From the NCBI GenBank assembly GCA_030428705.1, contig JAUIDI010000002.1, positions 372,001 to 436,000 on the forward strand: 64,000 nucleotides of DNA, in the 5' to 3' direction. A program made the translations under genes and the position numbers. The notes beneath the pieces were generated by a model. The model worked only from the letters and a program-made list of their open reading frames with translations, had not been told where the DNA came from and made no database searches. Positions 26,247 through 34,072 of this stretch are shown piece after piece (position 1 is the first letter of the stretch; every line of letters starts with the position of its first letter). The DNA is from Bacteroidia bacterium. GTDB lineage: Bacteria; Bacteroidota; Bacteroidia; Flavobacteriales; Flavobacteriaceae.

Positions 26247-27218
26247 TTACTGCGACCATTCGGTGGGTTTTCGATCCCAACGATGCTTTTTTAATTTTTG
26301 ATATAAATCCGTGGAAAGCCCTTGTCCATCACTAATGGCCGTATTGGCCAAAACGTTACGGGCCTTTCGCATTCCAGGAATCATGGTACCGACCGTTTTG
26401 TTCATTGTAATAAAACGCAATGCCATTTCGGCCATAGTCATTCCCTCGGGAATCAACGGTCTTAAAGCATCGGCATGCTCAACACTCGAATTAAGGTTTT
26501 CAGGCACAAAATATGTACCTCTCCAATCCCCTTCGAGAAAAACGGTTTCTTTGGTCAGTGTACCGGTCAAAGTCCCTTCATCGAAGGGCACCCGAGCGAT
26601 GACTCCTATATCCATTTGATCACACAAAGGAAACAGTTCGTCTTCAGGATTCTGGTCGAAAATATTGTAAATGACTTGTACGGCATCTAACTTTCCCGTT
26701 TTCAAAGCTTTGATTCCGTTTTCGGGTTCCCAACGATTTACGCTGATTCCCATGGCGGCGATTTTACCTGCTGCCTTTAAATCTTCAATGGCACGTTGCC
26801 ATTCTTCTCGGTTACTCCATCCATCGTCCCAAGTATGAAACTGCATCAAATCAATCCGTTCGAGGCCCAGGTTTTTCAATGTCTTTTCCGTAAACTCCAT
26901 AACATGCGAAGTCGGATAGGATTCTTCGAAGGTATACTCGGGCTTCGCAGGCCATTGGAAGTTTTTGGGAGGAATCTTGCTAGCGGCATATAATTTTTTA
27001 TTCGGGTTTCTTCGAACCAATTGCCCCAGCAATTCTTCACTATGGCCTTCACCATAGCCCCAAGCTGTATCAAAGAAATTGACACCATTTTCAACGGCCA
27101 GATCCAAAGATTTTGCTGACTGAATATCGTCCGATTCCGTCCACCCTGCCATTCCCCACATACCATAACCTACCTCGCTTACTTGCCAATCGGTTCTACC
27201 AAATCTTTTATATTTCAT
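26247..27218 (-). CDS. Aldo/keto reductase
   Basis: This 323-residue cytosolic oxidoreductase has catalytic residues Asp50, Tyr55 (DTAWGYGEGHS), Lys81 (ASK) and His128 (QFHTW). The C-terminal cofactor segment reads TMIPGMRKARNVLAN. It is the last gene of a minus-strand operon. Its start ATG overlaps the stop of the 64-residue membrane protein by four bases, which suggests translational coupling. Operon partners (secreted esterase, PVC-type dehydrogenase-cytochrome lipoprotein) suggest a role in the metabolism of an oxidised sugar or polyol. It is clearly a different subfamily from the reductase at 3409. Confidence 0.92.
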   Translation of the reverse strand: MKYKRFGRTDWQVSEVGYGMWGMAGWTESDDIQSAKSLDLAVENGVNFFDTAWGYGEGHSEELLGQLVRRNPNKKLYAASKIPPKNFQWPAKPEYTFEESYPTSHVMEFTEKTLKNLGLERIDLMQFHTWDDGWSNREEWQRAIEDLKAAGKIAAMGISVNRWEPENGIKALKTGKLDAVQVIYNIFDQNPEDELFPLCDQMDIGVIARVPFDEGTLTGTLTKETVFLEGDWRGTYFVPENLNSSVEHADALRPLIPEGMTMAEMALRFITMNKTVGTMIPGMRKARNVLANTAISDGQGLSTDLYQKLKKHRWDRKPTEWSQ

Positions 27219-27409
27219 TTTTCCTTGTTCCTTTTAATAAACTTTTCCTTAACCACGATATAAATGGCATATAATACCCCAAAAATAATCCCATTTCTTG
27301 ATTTTTCGATTATCATTTCCCTGCTAAAATCACCTTCGATAATCAAAGCAATAATTATAAAGAGAACGATGGCTACCAATACTTGAACGACAATCCTTTT
27401 GGTATCCAC
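27215..27409 (-). CDS. 64-residue membrane protein, GTG start, translationally coupled
   Basis: This small protein has two hydrophobic segments (VVQVLVAIVLFIIIALII and NGIIFGVLYAIYIVV) and a basic C-terminus (KEKFIKRNKEK), so it is probably a two-pass inner-membrane protein. The start is GTG, and its G is shared with the TAG stop of the preceding dehydrogenase-cytochrome gene. Its own stop overlaps the next ATG by four bases. This tight packing on both sides supports a real gene. I do not recognise a family. A role as a small membrane partner of the cytochrome is only a guess. Confidence 0.65.
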   Translation of the reverse strand: MDTKRIVVQVLVAIVLFIIIALIIEGDFSREMIIEKSRNGIIFGVLYAIYIVVKEKFIKRNKEK

Positions 27410-30400
27410 TATATGTCCTTTTTCTTAAGACTGGCCAAATATTCGATAACATCCCTTATTTCACGTTTTGTCATGGCACTGCCCATTGGTGGCATGCTAG
27501 ACATGGCATTTTCACGTTTCTTGATCCGTTCCACAGCAATTTCCATGGGCTCGGCATCATTGGTGCGTAATATGAGTTCACGGTCGGTTTCTTCCATTAG
27601 CACTCCGATTACCTCCTGACCATCTTTGAGCGTGACCGTTACCGTGCCAAAACCAGGCGCCAATCTCGCACTTGGATTGATCAATGCCTCCAACAACTGC
27701 TCCCTATTCAAGACATTTCCAATATTGTCCAATGCAGGACCCACCTGTCCACCGGCACCATCTACCGAGTGGCAACGAACACATTGTCCGGTCGAATTAT
27801 TATTGAAAAAATTACGGCCTTGCCACCACTCACCACCTTCCAAGGTTTCTTTAAAAGCTTCGACCGTGTTTCCCGTCGATTTCAACGGACCTAAATCGGC
27901 CATTAATTTTTCGGATCCCGAAGCTTCCACGGCTTCGATCAAATCTAGAATCACCGCCGAGGATAGCCTTTTTGATTTGGCTTTCGCAATCATTTGGCCC
28001 AATACCGGTTCTGTTTGCGTCAATGGCATTTCACCTAGTACACTTAAAGCTTTTTGCTGCTCGCGTATTGAGCCGTTGACAAAAACCGGATCTATAATTG
28101 CCGGAAGATCTTCTTTTGAAACATCCAGCTTTGTTACCAATCCGAGGGCCGTAGTGCGTACGTTGAAATCAGAGTCTTTCATACCCGCCTGCATGGCCGA
28201 TTCAATATTTTCATAATTCAAGTTACCCAAAGCTTCCAACATGGCCGAACGGACTTTTGGCGATTTATGGGCTATCATGATTTTTCGCAATCGGTCGTTT
28301 TGCGATTCAATTCCCAAAGCGCTTAGGGTTTTGGAGACCGCAACGAGAATATCCTCATCGGCTTCCAACAAAAATTCCGGGATAAGTCCTTCAATTTTTT
28401 GTCGTACCGGTGCGGCATCACGTTTTATTTCGCCACGATATCGACCATCGACACGATCCAATACGGAAGGCGAAGCCCAAGTACCTACCGCCGCCAAGGC
28501 TTCACCTTTCAAATGGGCAGGTACTTCTGCTCGTTTTGCAAAAGCAATCAGATTGTTCAACTCTTGTTCACCACCTACCCGTAACGCGGCATTAATGGCT
28601 CTTCTCAAAAGAGGCTCGGACGTTAATTTTTCTTCGTTCAAAACAGCGGCCAAAGCGGGCAAAGCCTCCTCTATCGACCAATCATCATTAATGGCACGCG
28701 CGGCCTCGGTAACGATAAATTCATCTTCATCTTTTAGGAAACGTGCTACCTCTGGACTTTGCATTCGACGCAGTACCAGCACCGCCGCGATACGGAGACT
28801 ACGATTTTCATTCCCTTCCAAAGCAACAATCGGGGCTTCCTCACCGATTCTTGAAAGTGCCAAAACAGCGGCGTGTCTCAAATAGTTATCTTCGTCGTTG
28901 TTGACCGCCAACATATCCAACAGCGGCTGAACGGCTTCTTTATGCTGTATTCTTCCCAAAGCCTGCGCTGCAAAGAATTTTACACGCGCATTCCCGTGTT
29001 TAAGCAAAGGAATAAATGAAGGTCCGGCCGCAACATACTTGACATCCCCTAAAATCTTCACAGCCTGTGCTATGATTTCCGAATCTTCACTATCTAGAAG
29101 GCCCAATAGAAGCTCGGCCCTATCAAGGTCATCACTTGCCAGCTGTCCAACACCCCAAATACTATGTATTTTCGCATATTGATCGTTCGACTCTTCAAGA
29201 ACCTTTTTGAAAGCCTTAAAACCTTTGTTTCCGCGCTTCGCCAATTCAAATTGGGCCTTTTGACGAATTCGCATATCGGCATACGACAACAGTGCTGCCA
29301 AATCATCAATTGATTGATCCGAATAATCAAGCGTCATAAGCCTTTCGGTTTCCTTTCGTTCGGTTTCCAGATCATTATTCCCGGCAGAAACATCCAATTT
29401 CCAGACACGCCCATAGTTTTTGGTATTCCAACCGTTAATCCAGTCGGCTAAGTACAATGCACCATCTGGTCCGAAACGTATCCCTGTCGGTAACACACCG
29501 CTCAGCATATCTTCCTCACCATCCAGTTCAAATGTTGCGCCTTTTTGTTTGAGCCCAAAAGACCATATATGAGAATTGGTAGGGTTACCTACAAACTCGA
29601 CCAAAAAGAACTTGTCGAGCCATTTTTTTCCGAGTGCGGTACCGGGATTAAATATCATTCCCGTAGGGCCATTGTGGTAGTTCTGTATCGGTGGAAGAAT
29701 GTAAGCCGCCTGATCTTCCCACCTTGGGATGTATAGCTTTTCGTCCATCCAAACATTATAGCCATTGTTCATCGGATCGGTATACTTTCCGTATTGCCAA
29801 TTGGCGCGCCATCCCGCGTCGTGGCCTTCCACGATATGCACCAAGCGTTCGCTTTCTCCCCTATGATCGCCATCGTTATCTGATGATATAATATTACCAT
29901 AGGCATCGAATACGAACTCATGGGTGTTTCTGAGTCCGGCGGCAAATACTTCGAAATCGCTACCGTCAGGATTTGCCCTTACTATAATTCCTTGATTGGG
30001 GTACTTGTGGTTCGTACCGTCGGGCAAGGTAATGTTGGCCCCAATATCGCCAATACCCCAATAAATTTTTCCATCGGGACCTTCGATCGCACCGGACATG
30101 CCATGACCTCCAAACCCGATGTGAACGGCAAAACCATGTGCCAAGGAAGTTTTGGTATCCAAGACTTCGTCATCGTTCGTATCGACCAATCGCCACATAT
30201 CGGGACCAACCCCTACAAAGACATCATCGTCACGAACAAGCAAAGCCCCCGCGCAATCGGTAATTTCTTCATTGAAATCATTAAGAATACGGGTCGATTT
30301 ATCGGCCAGACCATCTTTATTTACATCATCCAAACGCCAAACTTCCTCTTTTTCGACGGCCAAATCATGCCAATCGTGAATGGTGTCATTGTTCAAATCA

Positions 30401-30825
30401 GGAAACCACTCATTCTCCCCACTTTTTTCAGGGGCAAAAGTTTCCCTCAAAAAATTGCGACGATCTTCTACGGTCTGCCAGGAGATGGAAGGGGTCATCC
30501 ATTGGCGGTAACCCCTGATATCGAATTCCGAATTTTTTTGACGATTGGTACGGGTCAAATAGATACTACCCTTGTTATCGACCGACATTGCTACGGGATC
30601 GGGTGCCAATGAATCGGATGCCCAAAGGGTCAAATCTAACCCTTCGGCCACAACTGCCGGGGTGCTTTCGCGAATTTCCTTGGCCCTTACCATTCCCGTC
30701 AAGGAATCTTCATAAATGACCAAAGGGGTTTCTTTGGGAAGCTTGGGCGTACTGTCGCATGAAAATGCCAAAATCGAGATGAGAAAAAGTGATACGGAAA
30801 AACGCATTATTGCTATAGATTTCAT
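27409..30825 (-). CDS. PVC-type dehydrogenase / HEAT-repeat / cytochrome c lipoprotein
   Basis: This 1138-residue lipoprotein (lipobox AFSC, Cys23) has a sugar-dehydrogenase-like beta-propeller of the PVC/Piru_Ver type (about 45-470; for example HDLAVEKEEVWRLDDVNKDG, GFGGHGMSGAIEGPDGKIYW). A long alpha-helical HEAT-like region follows (about 490-950; repeated AAQALGRIQHKEAVQPLLDML-like units). The C-terminal cytochrome c domain has one heme site, CVRCH, near residue 1015 and the PALDNIG and MPPMGSAMT elements. Such proteins were first noted in planctomycetes and Verrucomicrobia and occur in Bacteroidota sugar clusters. Anchoring by lipid at the outer membrane or periplasm is inferred. It is co-directional with the esterase upstream (24-base gap) and overlaps the small membrane protein. 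Confidence 0.9.
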   Translation of the reverse strand: MKSIAIMRFSVSLFLISILAFSCDSTPKLPKETPLVIYEDSLTGMVRAKEIRESTPAVVAEGLDLTLWASDSLAPDPVAMSVDNKGSIYLTRTNRQKNSEFDIRGYRQWMTPSISWQTVEDRRNFLRETFAPEKSGENEWFPDLNNDTIHDWHDLAVEKEEVWRLDDVNKDGLADKSTRILNDFNEEITDCAGALLVRDDDVFVGVGPDMWRLVDTNDDEVLDTKTSLAHGFAVHIGFGGHGMSGAIEGPDGKIYWGIGDIGANITLPDGTNHKYPNQGIIVRANPDGSDFEVFAAGLRNTHEFVFDAYGNIISSDNDGDHRGESERLVHIVEGHDAGWRANWQYGKYTDPMNNGYNVWMDEKLYIPRWEDQAAYILPPIQNYHNGPTGMIFNPGTALGKKWLDKFFLVEFVGNPTNSHIWSFGLKQKGATFELDGEEDMLSGVLPTGIRFGPDGALYLADWINGWNTKNYGRVWKLDVSAGNNDLETERKETERLMTLDYSDQSIDDLAALLSYADMRIRQKAQFELAKRGNKGFKAFKKVLEESNDQYAKIHSIWGVGQLASDDLDRAELLLGLLDSEDSEIIAQAVKILGDVKYVAAGPSFIPLLKHGNARVKFFAAQALGRIQHKEAVQPLLDMLAVNNDEDNYLRHAAVLALSRIGEEAPIVALEGNENRSLRIAAVLVLRRMQSPEVARFLKDEDEFIVTEAARAINDDWSIEEALPALAAVLNEEKLTSEPLLRRAINAALRVGGEQELNNLIAFAKRAEVPAHLKGEALAAVGTWASPSVLDRVDGRYRGEIKRDAAPVRQKIEGLIPEFLLEADEDILVAVSKTLSALGIESQNDRLRKIMIAHKSPKVRSAMLEALGNLNYENIESAMQAGMKDSDFNVRTTALGLVTKLDVSKEDLPAIIDPVFVNGSIREQQKALSVLGEMPLTQTEPVLGQMIAKAKSKRLSSAVILDLIEAVEASGSEKLMADLGPLKSTGNTVEAFKETLEGGEWWQGRNFFNNNSTGQCVRCHSVDGAGGQVGPALDNIGNVLNREQLLEALINPSARLAPGFGTVTVTLKDGQEVIGVLMEETDRELILRTNDAEPMEIAVERIKKRENAMSSMPPMGSAMTKREIRDVIEYLASLKKKDI

Positions 30826-30849
30826 TTGGTAATGTTATGTGATATGTTC

Positions 30850-31707
30850 TTAATGTTGATGGAAAGCGTCTGATATAAACGAAAGGACGGTGGGCAACGC
30901 TTCCCGCCAATACGTCCAACTATGACGGCCCTCACGAACGCGGTATTCATGCGGAATCTCTTTTTTCTTCATCGCAATATGTACCAAACTGTTTCCTTCG
31001 TATAGAAAATCGTCATCGCCACAGTCGATATACCATCGTACGGATTTTATATCTTCAACGGGAACACTTTCAATGAGATTCAGCGCACTATGCCTTTCAA
31101 AATATTCTTTTAACTCTGCATTGGAATACTTTTCGTTACGCCGCTCGAACTGTTGTTTTAATTGATCCATGGTAAGCGGGCCTACATATGCACTAAGCGG
31201 GCAGGCCGAAGAAAAAAGTTCGGGATGGTGCAAGGCATACATAAAAGAACCTCCCCCGCCCATCGATAGGCCCGCCACGGCGCGGTATCTTTTTTCGCCT
31301 TTGATGCGGTATTTCTTTTCGACATGGGGCATGAGTTCTTCAAAGAAAAAATCCTCATATTTCCAATCGCCTACATTGAAATAACCCATACGGCCCGTAT
31401 CAGCATCGGGCATTACAATGACCATGGGTGTAGCAGTACCGTTTTTAATCGCTTCATCGGTTATTCGCAAAACCTCTCCAAATTGTACCCAACCCGTGTG
31501 GTCATCGGTAGCACCGTGCAAAAGGTACAGTACGGGATAGCTTCGCTCGGAAGTATCGTAATCGGGTGGCAGGTATACGGCATATTTGCGTTCACCATTT
31601 AAAATCTTACTAGTCATTGACAGGTTGTCGAATACCTTGCCCGATTGGGCCGAAAGGGGCAAAGACACTGCCATTAACAAAATCAGTGCGACCGTTAAAT
31701 ATTTCAT
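30850..31707 (-). CDS. Secreted esterase of the EstD/feruloyl-esterase-like family
   Basis: This 285-residue exported serine esterase has a signal peptide (MKYLTVALILLMAVSLPLSA). The fold is the putative-esterase (PF00756) alpha/beta hydrolase: YLLHGATDDHTGW for the oxyanion strand, nucleophile Ser148 in GLSMGG, probable acid in DCGDDDFLYEG, and His in GRHSWTYWRE. Relatives remove acetyl or feruloyl groups from polysaccharides or act on small esters. The gene leads the operon continuing into the dehydrogenase-cytochrome lipoprotein, and it lies 102 bases after the GH43 gene on the same strand. A role in de-esterifying plant or algal glycans is plausible. Confidence 0.88.
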   Translation of the reverse strand: MKYLTVALILLMAVSLPLSAQSGKVFDNLSMTSKILNGERKYAVYLPPDYDTSERSYPVLYLLHGATDDHTGWVQFGEVLRITDEAIKNGTATPMVIVMPDADTGRMGYFNVGDWKYEDFFFEELMPHVEKKYRIKGEKRYRAVAGLSMGGGGSFMYALHHPELFSSACPLSAYVGPLTMDQLKQQFERRNEKYSNAELKEYFERHSALNLIESVPVEDIKSVRWYIDCGDDDFLYEGNSLVHIAMKKKEIPHEYRVREGRHSWTYWREALPTVLSFISDAFHQH

Positions 31708-31809
31708 GTTTAAGTGTTTTGAGCAATCAAGCTAACAAGATACTAAAGAAAAAGATATAAGGCGTTTAGAAATGGTCTGTATTTGGATTTAATGAACTTA
31801 TAATATGTG

Positions 31810-32847
31810 TTAACGCACTCCTTCGAAAGTCATCTTTACTGGTTTGATCGTGCCATCGGCATTGAACTCCATTTTATCCATACAGGTGACACGATGGTCA
31901 CGGTCTTCGTTTGGTATTGGTCTGCGATGATAAACCATGATCCATTCATCGGTACCGGGTTTGTTTATAACAGAATGATGCCCGGCACCAGTGGCTATGT
32001 CGCCTTCCTTTGATTCCAACACAGTTCCAATCCGATCAAAAGGACCCGTGGGGCTATCCGACATGGCATAAGCAACCTTGTAGGTGCCATCGCCCCAATT
32101 ACCTTCGGACCACATGAAATAGTAAATGCCGTTTCTTAAAAACATAAAGGGACCTTCCACATAGCCTTCAGGAGTTATTTCCTTAAAAAGTTCGCCATTT
32201 TCCCAGGGAATGAATCCTGTAAAATCTTCATTCAATTTTCCCAGATTACAATGACTCCATCCCCCGTAGAAGAAATAATAAGTACCATCGACATCCTTGA
32301 ACACAAATTGGTCGATTGGCTGGGCATCGTTGTAAAAATCAGAAATCAAAGGCTTGCCCAAATAATCCTCGAACGGCCCTCCCGGACTATCCGCTACGGC
32401 AACCCCAATACCCCCGTAATGGTTGATATCATTATTCGGGTCATAAGAAAATCTACCCGGTCTTTGAATATCATTGGCACCAAAAAAGAGAAAGCATTTG
32501 TCATTTTTTTCAATGATCGAAGGTGCCCAAAGGGCCTGCCGCAACCATTTGATTTTGGTGGTATCCAAGATGTTTTCATGTTTTTGCCAATTCACCAAAT
32601 CTTTAGAGGAAAAAGCATCGAAATGCAGTTGTTTATCGTAGTCGTCCGAAAAAGTTGGATACACCCAATACGTACCATCAAAAACCGCTCCTTCGGGATC
32701 GGCATACCAACCCTCGAAAATGGGGTTTCCCGAAGTAACGTCGGAACTTTCAGCTGTTACGATTTTTTCTTTTTTTGAGGAATCCTTACATCCCACCGTA
32801 AAGAAAAAAATGATTAGCATTGTACAAATCGTGGTTCTTGAAAACAT
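31810..32847 (-). CDS. Glycoside hydrolase family 43 lipoprotein
   Basis: This 345-residue lipoprotein starts at ATG 32847, giving a lipobox FTVGC (Cys20). The open frame continues 31 codons upstream but lacks a signal there. The five-bladed GH43 propeller is supported by the three catalytic acids: Asp50 in WYADPEG, Asp179 in QPIDQFVF and Glu231 in EGPFMF. The family contains arabinofuranosidases, arabinanases, xylosidases and galactosidases; the exact activity is unknown. The gene starts 20 bases after the DUF2306 gene and so is likely the third gene of a VOC-DUF2306-GH43 transcript, with the esterase operon downstream. Confidence 0.9.
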   Translation of the reverse strand: MFSRTTICTMLIIFFFTVGCKDSSKKEKIVTAESSDVTSGNPIFEGWYADPEGAVFDGTYWVYPTFSDDYDKQLHFDAFSSKDLVNWQKHENILDTTKIKWLRQALWAPSIIEKNDKCFLFFGANDIQRPGRFSYDPNNDINHYGGIGVAVADSPGGPFEDYLGKPLISDFYNDAQPIDQFVFKDVDGTYYFFYGGWSHCNLGKLNEDFTGFIPWENGELFKEITPEGYVEGPFMFLRNGIYYFMWSEGNWGDGTYKVAYAMSDSPTGPFDRIGTVLESKEGDIATGAGHHSVINKPGTDEWIMVYHRRPIPNEDRDHRVTCMDKMEFNADGTIKPVKMTFEGVR

Positions 32848-32867
32848 AATCAATCCATGGTTAAACA

Positions 32868-33485
32868 TTAATCGATGATAAGGCCCTTTCTGTGAACCCA
32901 AAAGTAAGCAAAGATAATATTGGGTACCCAACAGAGCCAAGCCACAAAACGATAGGCCAGTTCAAAATCACCCAGCCCCAATACCAATAATGGCAACCAA
33001 ATACGCAGGGTTACGGCGGCAAAACAAGCGGCATAGCTGTAGATCATCAAGCCTTGGTGCAGTTGCATGTCTTTGTTTCGTACTGCGAAATACGCCTTGA
33101 TCGAGGTATATAGCCACAAGAGGCCCAACCCGATAAAACCTAATGAAGATATGATTCCGCCTGTGGCATAAAAGGCGATATAAATGGCGCAGACACTGCT
33201 GATAATGGCCGAAACCATGTAAATCTTACCGATATTCCGATGACGTTTTAGATTGGCATTCCGTAATTTTTTACTGAACTGCGCCCAACCGATCAACAGC
33301 GCAACACCGCCAAAAAGTATATGCCCATAGAACCCAATATTCCAAAGCACATTTGACAATAGGGCTTCGTCTTTCGAAGCCAAAAGTCCGAATTCACGGT
33401 CTATTACGAAATACAATAGGGGATAAAGCCCAATAACTATTGCCAAAAAAACAAAAACGAACCATGCTACCCTATTTGCCCCCAT
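32868..33485 (-). CDS. DUF2306 membrane protein
   Basis: This 205-residue protein has six to seven hydrophobic helices: WFVFVFLAIVIGLYPLLYF, GFYGHILFGGVALLIGW, KIYMVSAIISSVCAIYIAF, SSLGFIGLGLLWLYTS and later ones. The sequence RHRNIGKIYM and the histidine in DMQLHQGLMIYSYA fit DUF2306, whose conserved histidines recall heme-binding membrane proteins. The frame is open to a TTG at 33494, overlapping the previous gene; the ATG at 33485 leaves a five-base gap. Function is unknown. It sits between a VOC protein and the GH43 lipoprotein. Confidence 0.82.
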   Translation of the reverse strand: MGANRVAWFVFVFLAIVIGLYPLLYFVIDREFGLLASKDEALLSNVLWNIGFYGHILFGGVALLIGWAQFSKKLRNANLKRHRNIGKIYMVSAIISSVCAIYIAFYATGGIISSLGFIGLGLLWLYTSIKAYFAVRNKDMQLHQGLMIYSYAACFAAVTLRIWLPLLVLGLGDFELAYRFVAWLCWVPNIIFAYFWVHRKGLIID

Positions 33486-33490
33486 CTTTA

Positions 33491-33862
33491 TCAAATATGT
33501 TGGTCGACCAAAACAGTATTTCCATCGGGATCGGTAATCACGAAACTTGCCGGTCCGGTCGTTGACTCATCGGCCTCGCTGGCAAATTGAATGCCGTGTT
33601 TCTTTAAGTCTTTCTGAATATCGCGTACATCGTCAAATGATTCCAGTTTTTGGGCGTTTTCATCCCATCCTGGATTGAAGGTCAAAATATTGTTTTCGAA
33701 CATACCCTGAAACAAACCTACAAGGGTATTTTCGTTTTTCATAATGAGATAATTCCGTTCCATAGACCCTGCAAATACGGCAAAACCCAACTTCTCGTAA
33801 AAATCTTTTGAAACGGCCAAATCTTTGACCGCCAGACTGATTGAAAATGCACCTAGTTTCAT
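33491..33862 (-). CDS. VOC-family (glyoxalase-like) protein
   Basis: This 123-residue small protein opens with MKLGAFSISLAVKDLAVSK followed by DFYEKLGFAVF, the usual start of glyoxalase/bleomycin-resistance-like VOC proteins. It ends with FVITDPDGNTVLVDQH, the closing strand with the metal-binding position. The N-terminal module carries Ser where many members have His, so the metal site may be incomplete. It leads a likely three-gene transcript with DUF2306 and GH43. Confidence 0.82.
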   Translation of the reverse strand: MKLGAFSISLAVKDLAVSKDFYEKLGFAVFAGSMERNYLIMKNENTLVGLFQGMFENNILTFNPGWDENAQKLESFDDVRDIQKDLKKHGIQFASEADESTTGPASFVITDPDGNTVLVDQHI

Positions 33863-33887
33863 ACTTAAATGTTTTAATTTTTAATGG

Positions 33888-34025
33888 ATGACCGCAAACA
33901 GTCATAAATAAACAATCCCAGTCAGGTCGTGCGCGGTCGAGACCTCATTTAAAATACATTAAGTTCAATTACTTCTCGACTGCGCTCGAGGTGACACTAA
34001 ATTATGATTGATTGCGGACAATCAT
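33888..34025. repeat. Mosaic of inverted repeats (REP/MITE-like element) between genes
   Basis: Three nested symmetric units lie in the 210-base gap. A large imperfect inverted repeat pairs GTCAGGTCGTGCGCGGTCGA (from 33921) with the complement of TCTCGACTGCGCTCGAGGTG (33974-33993). It is flanked by two similar small palindromes, ATGAC-N8-GTCAT (33888-33905) and ATGATTG-N8-CAATCAT (34004-34025), which share GC-x-x-ACA-x-TCAT. The central arm resembles a motif I recall from intergenic regions of several Flavobacteriia. It is noncoding; no transposase is nearby. Confidence 0.6.
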
Positions 34026-34072
34026 ATAATTATTTGGGAAACGTTTCTATCCTCCATTTTCCAATTAATGCG

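Noticed and set aside
29920-30612. Open frame of about 230 codons opposite the PVC-type dehydrogenase gene
   Set aside because: Antisense shadow of a well-supported propeller domain.
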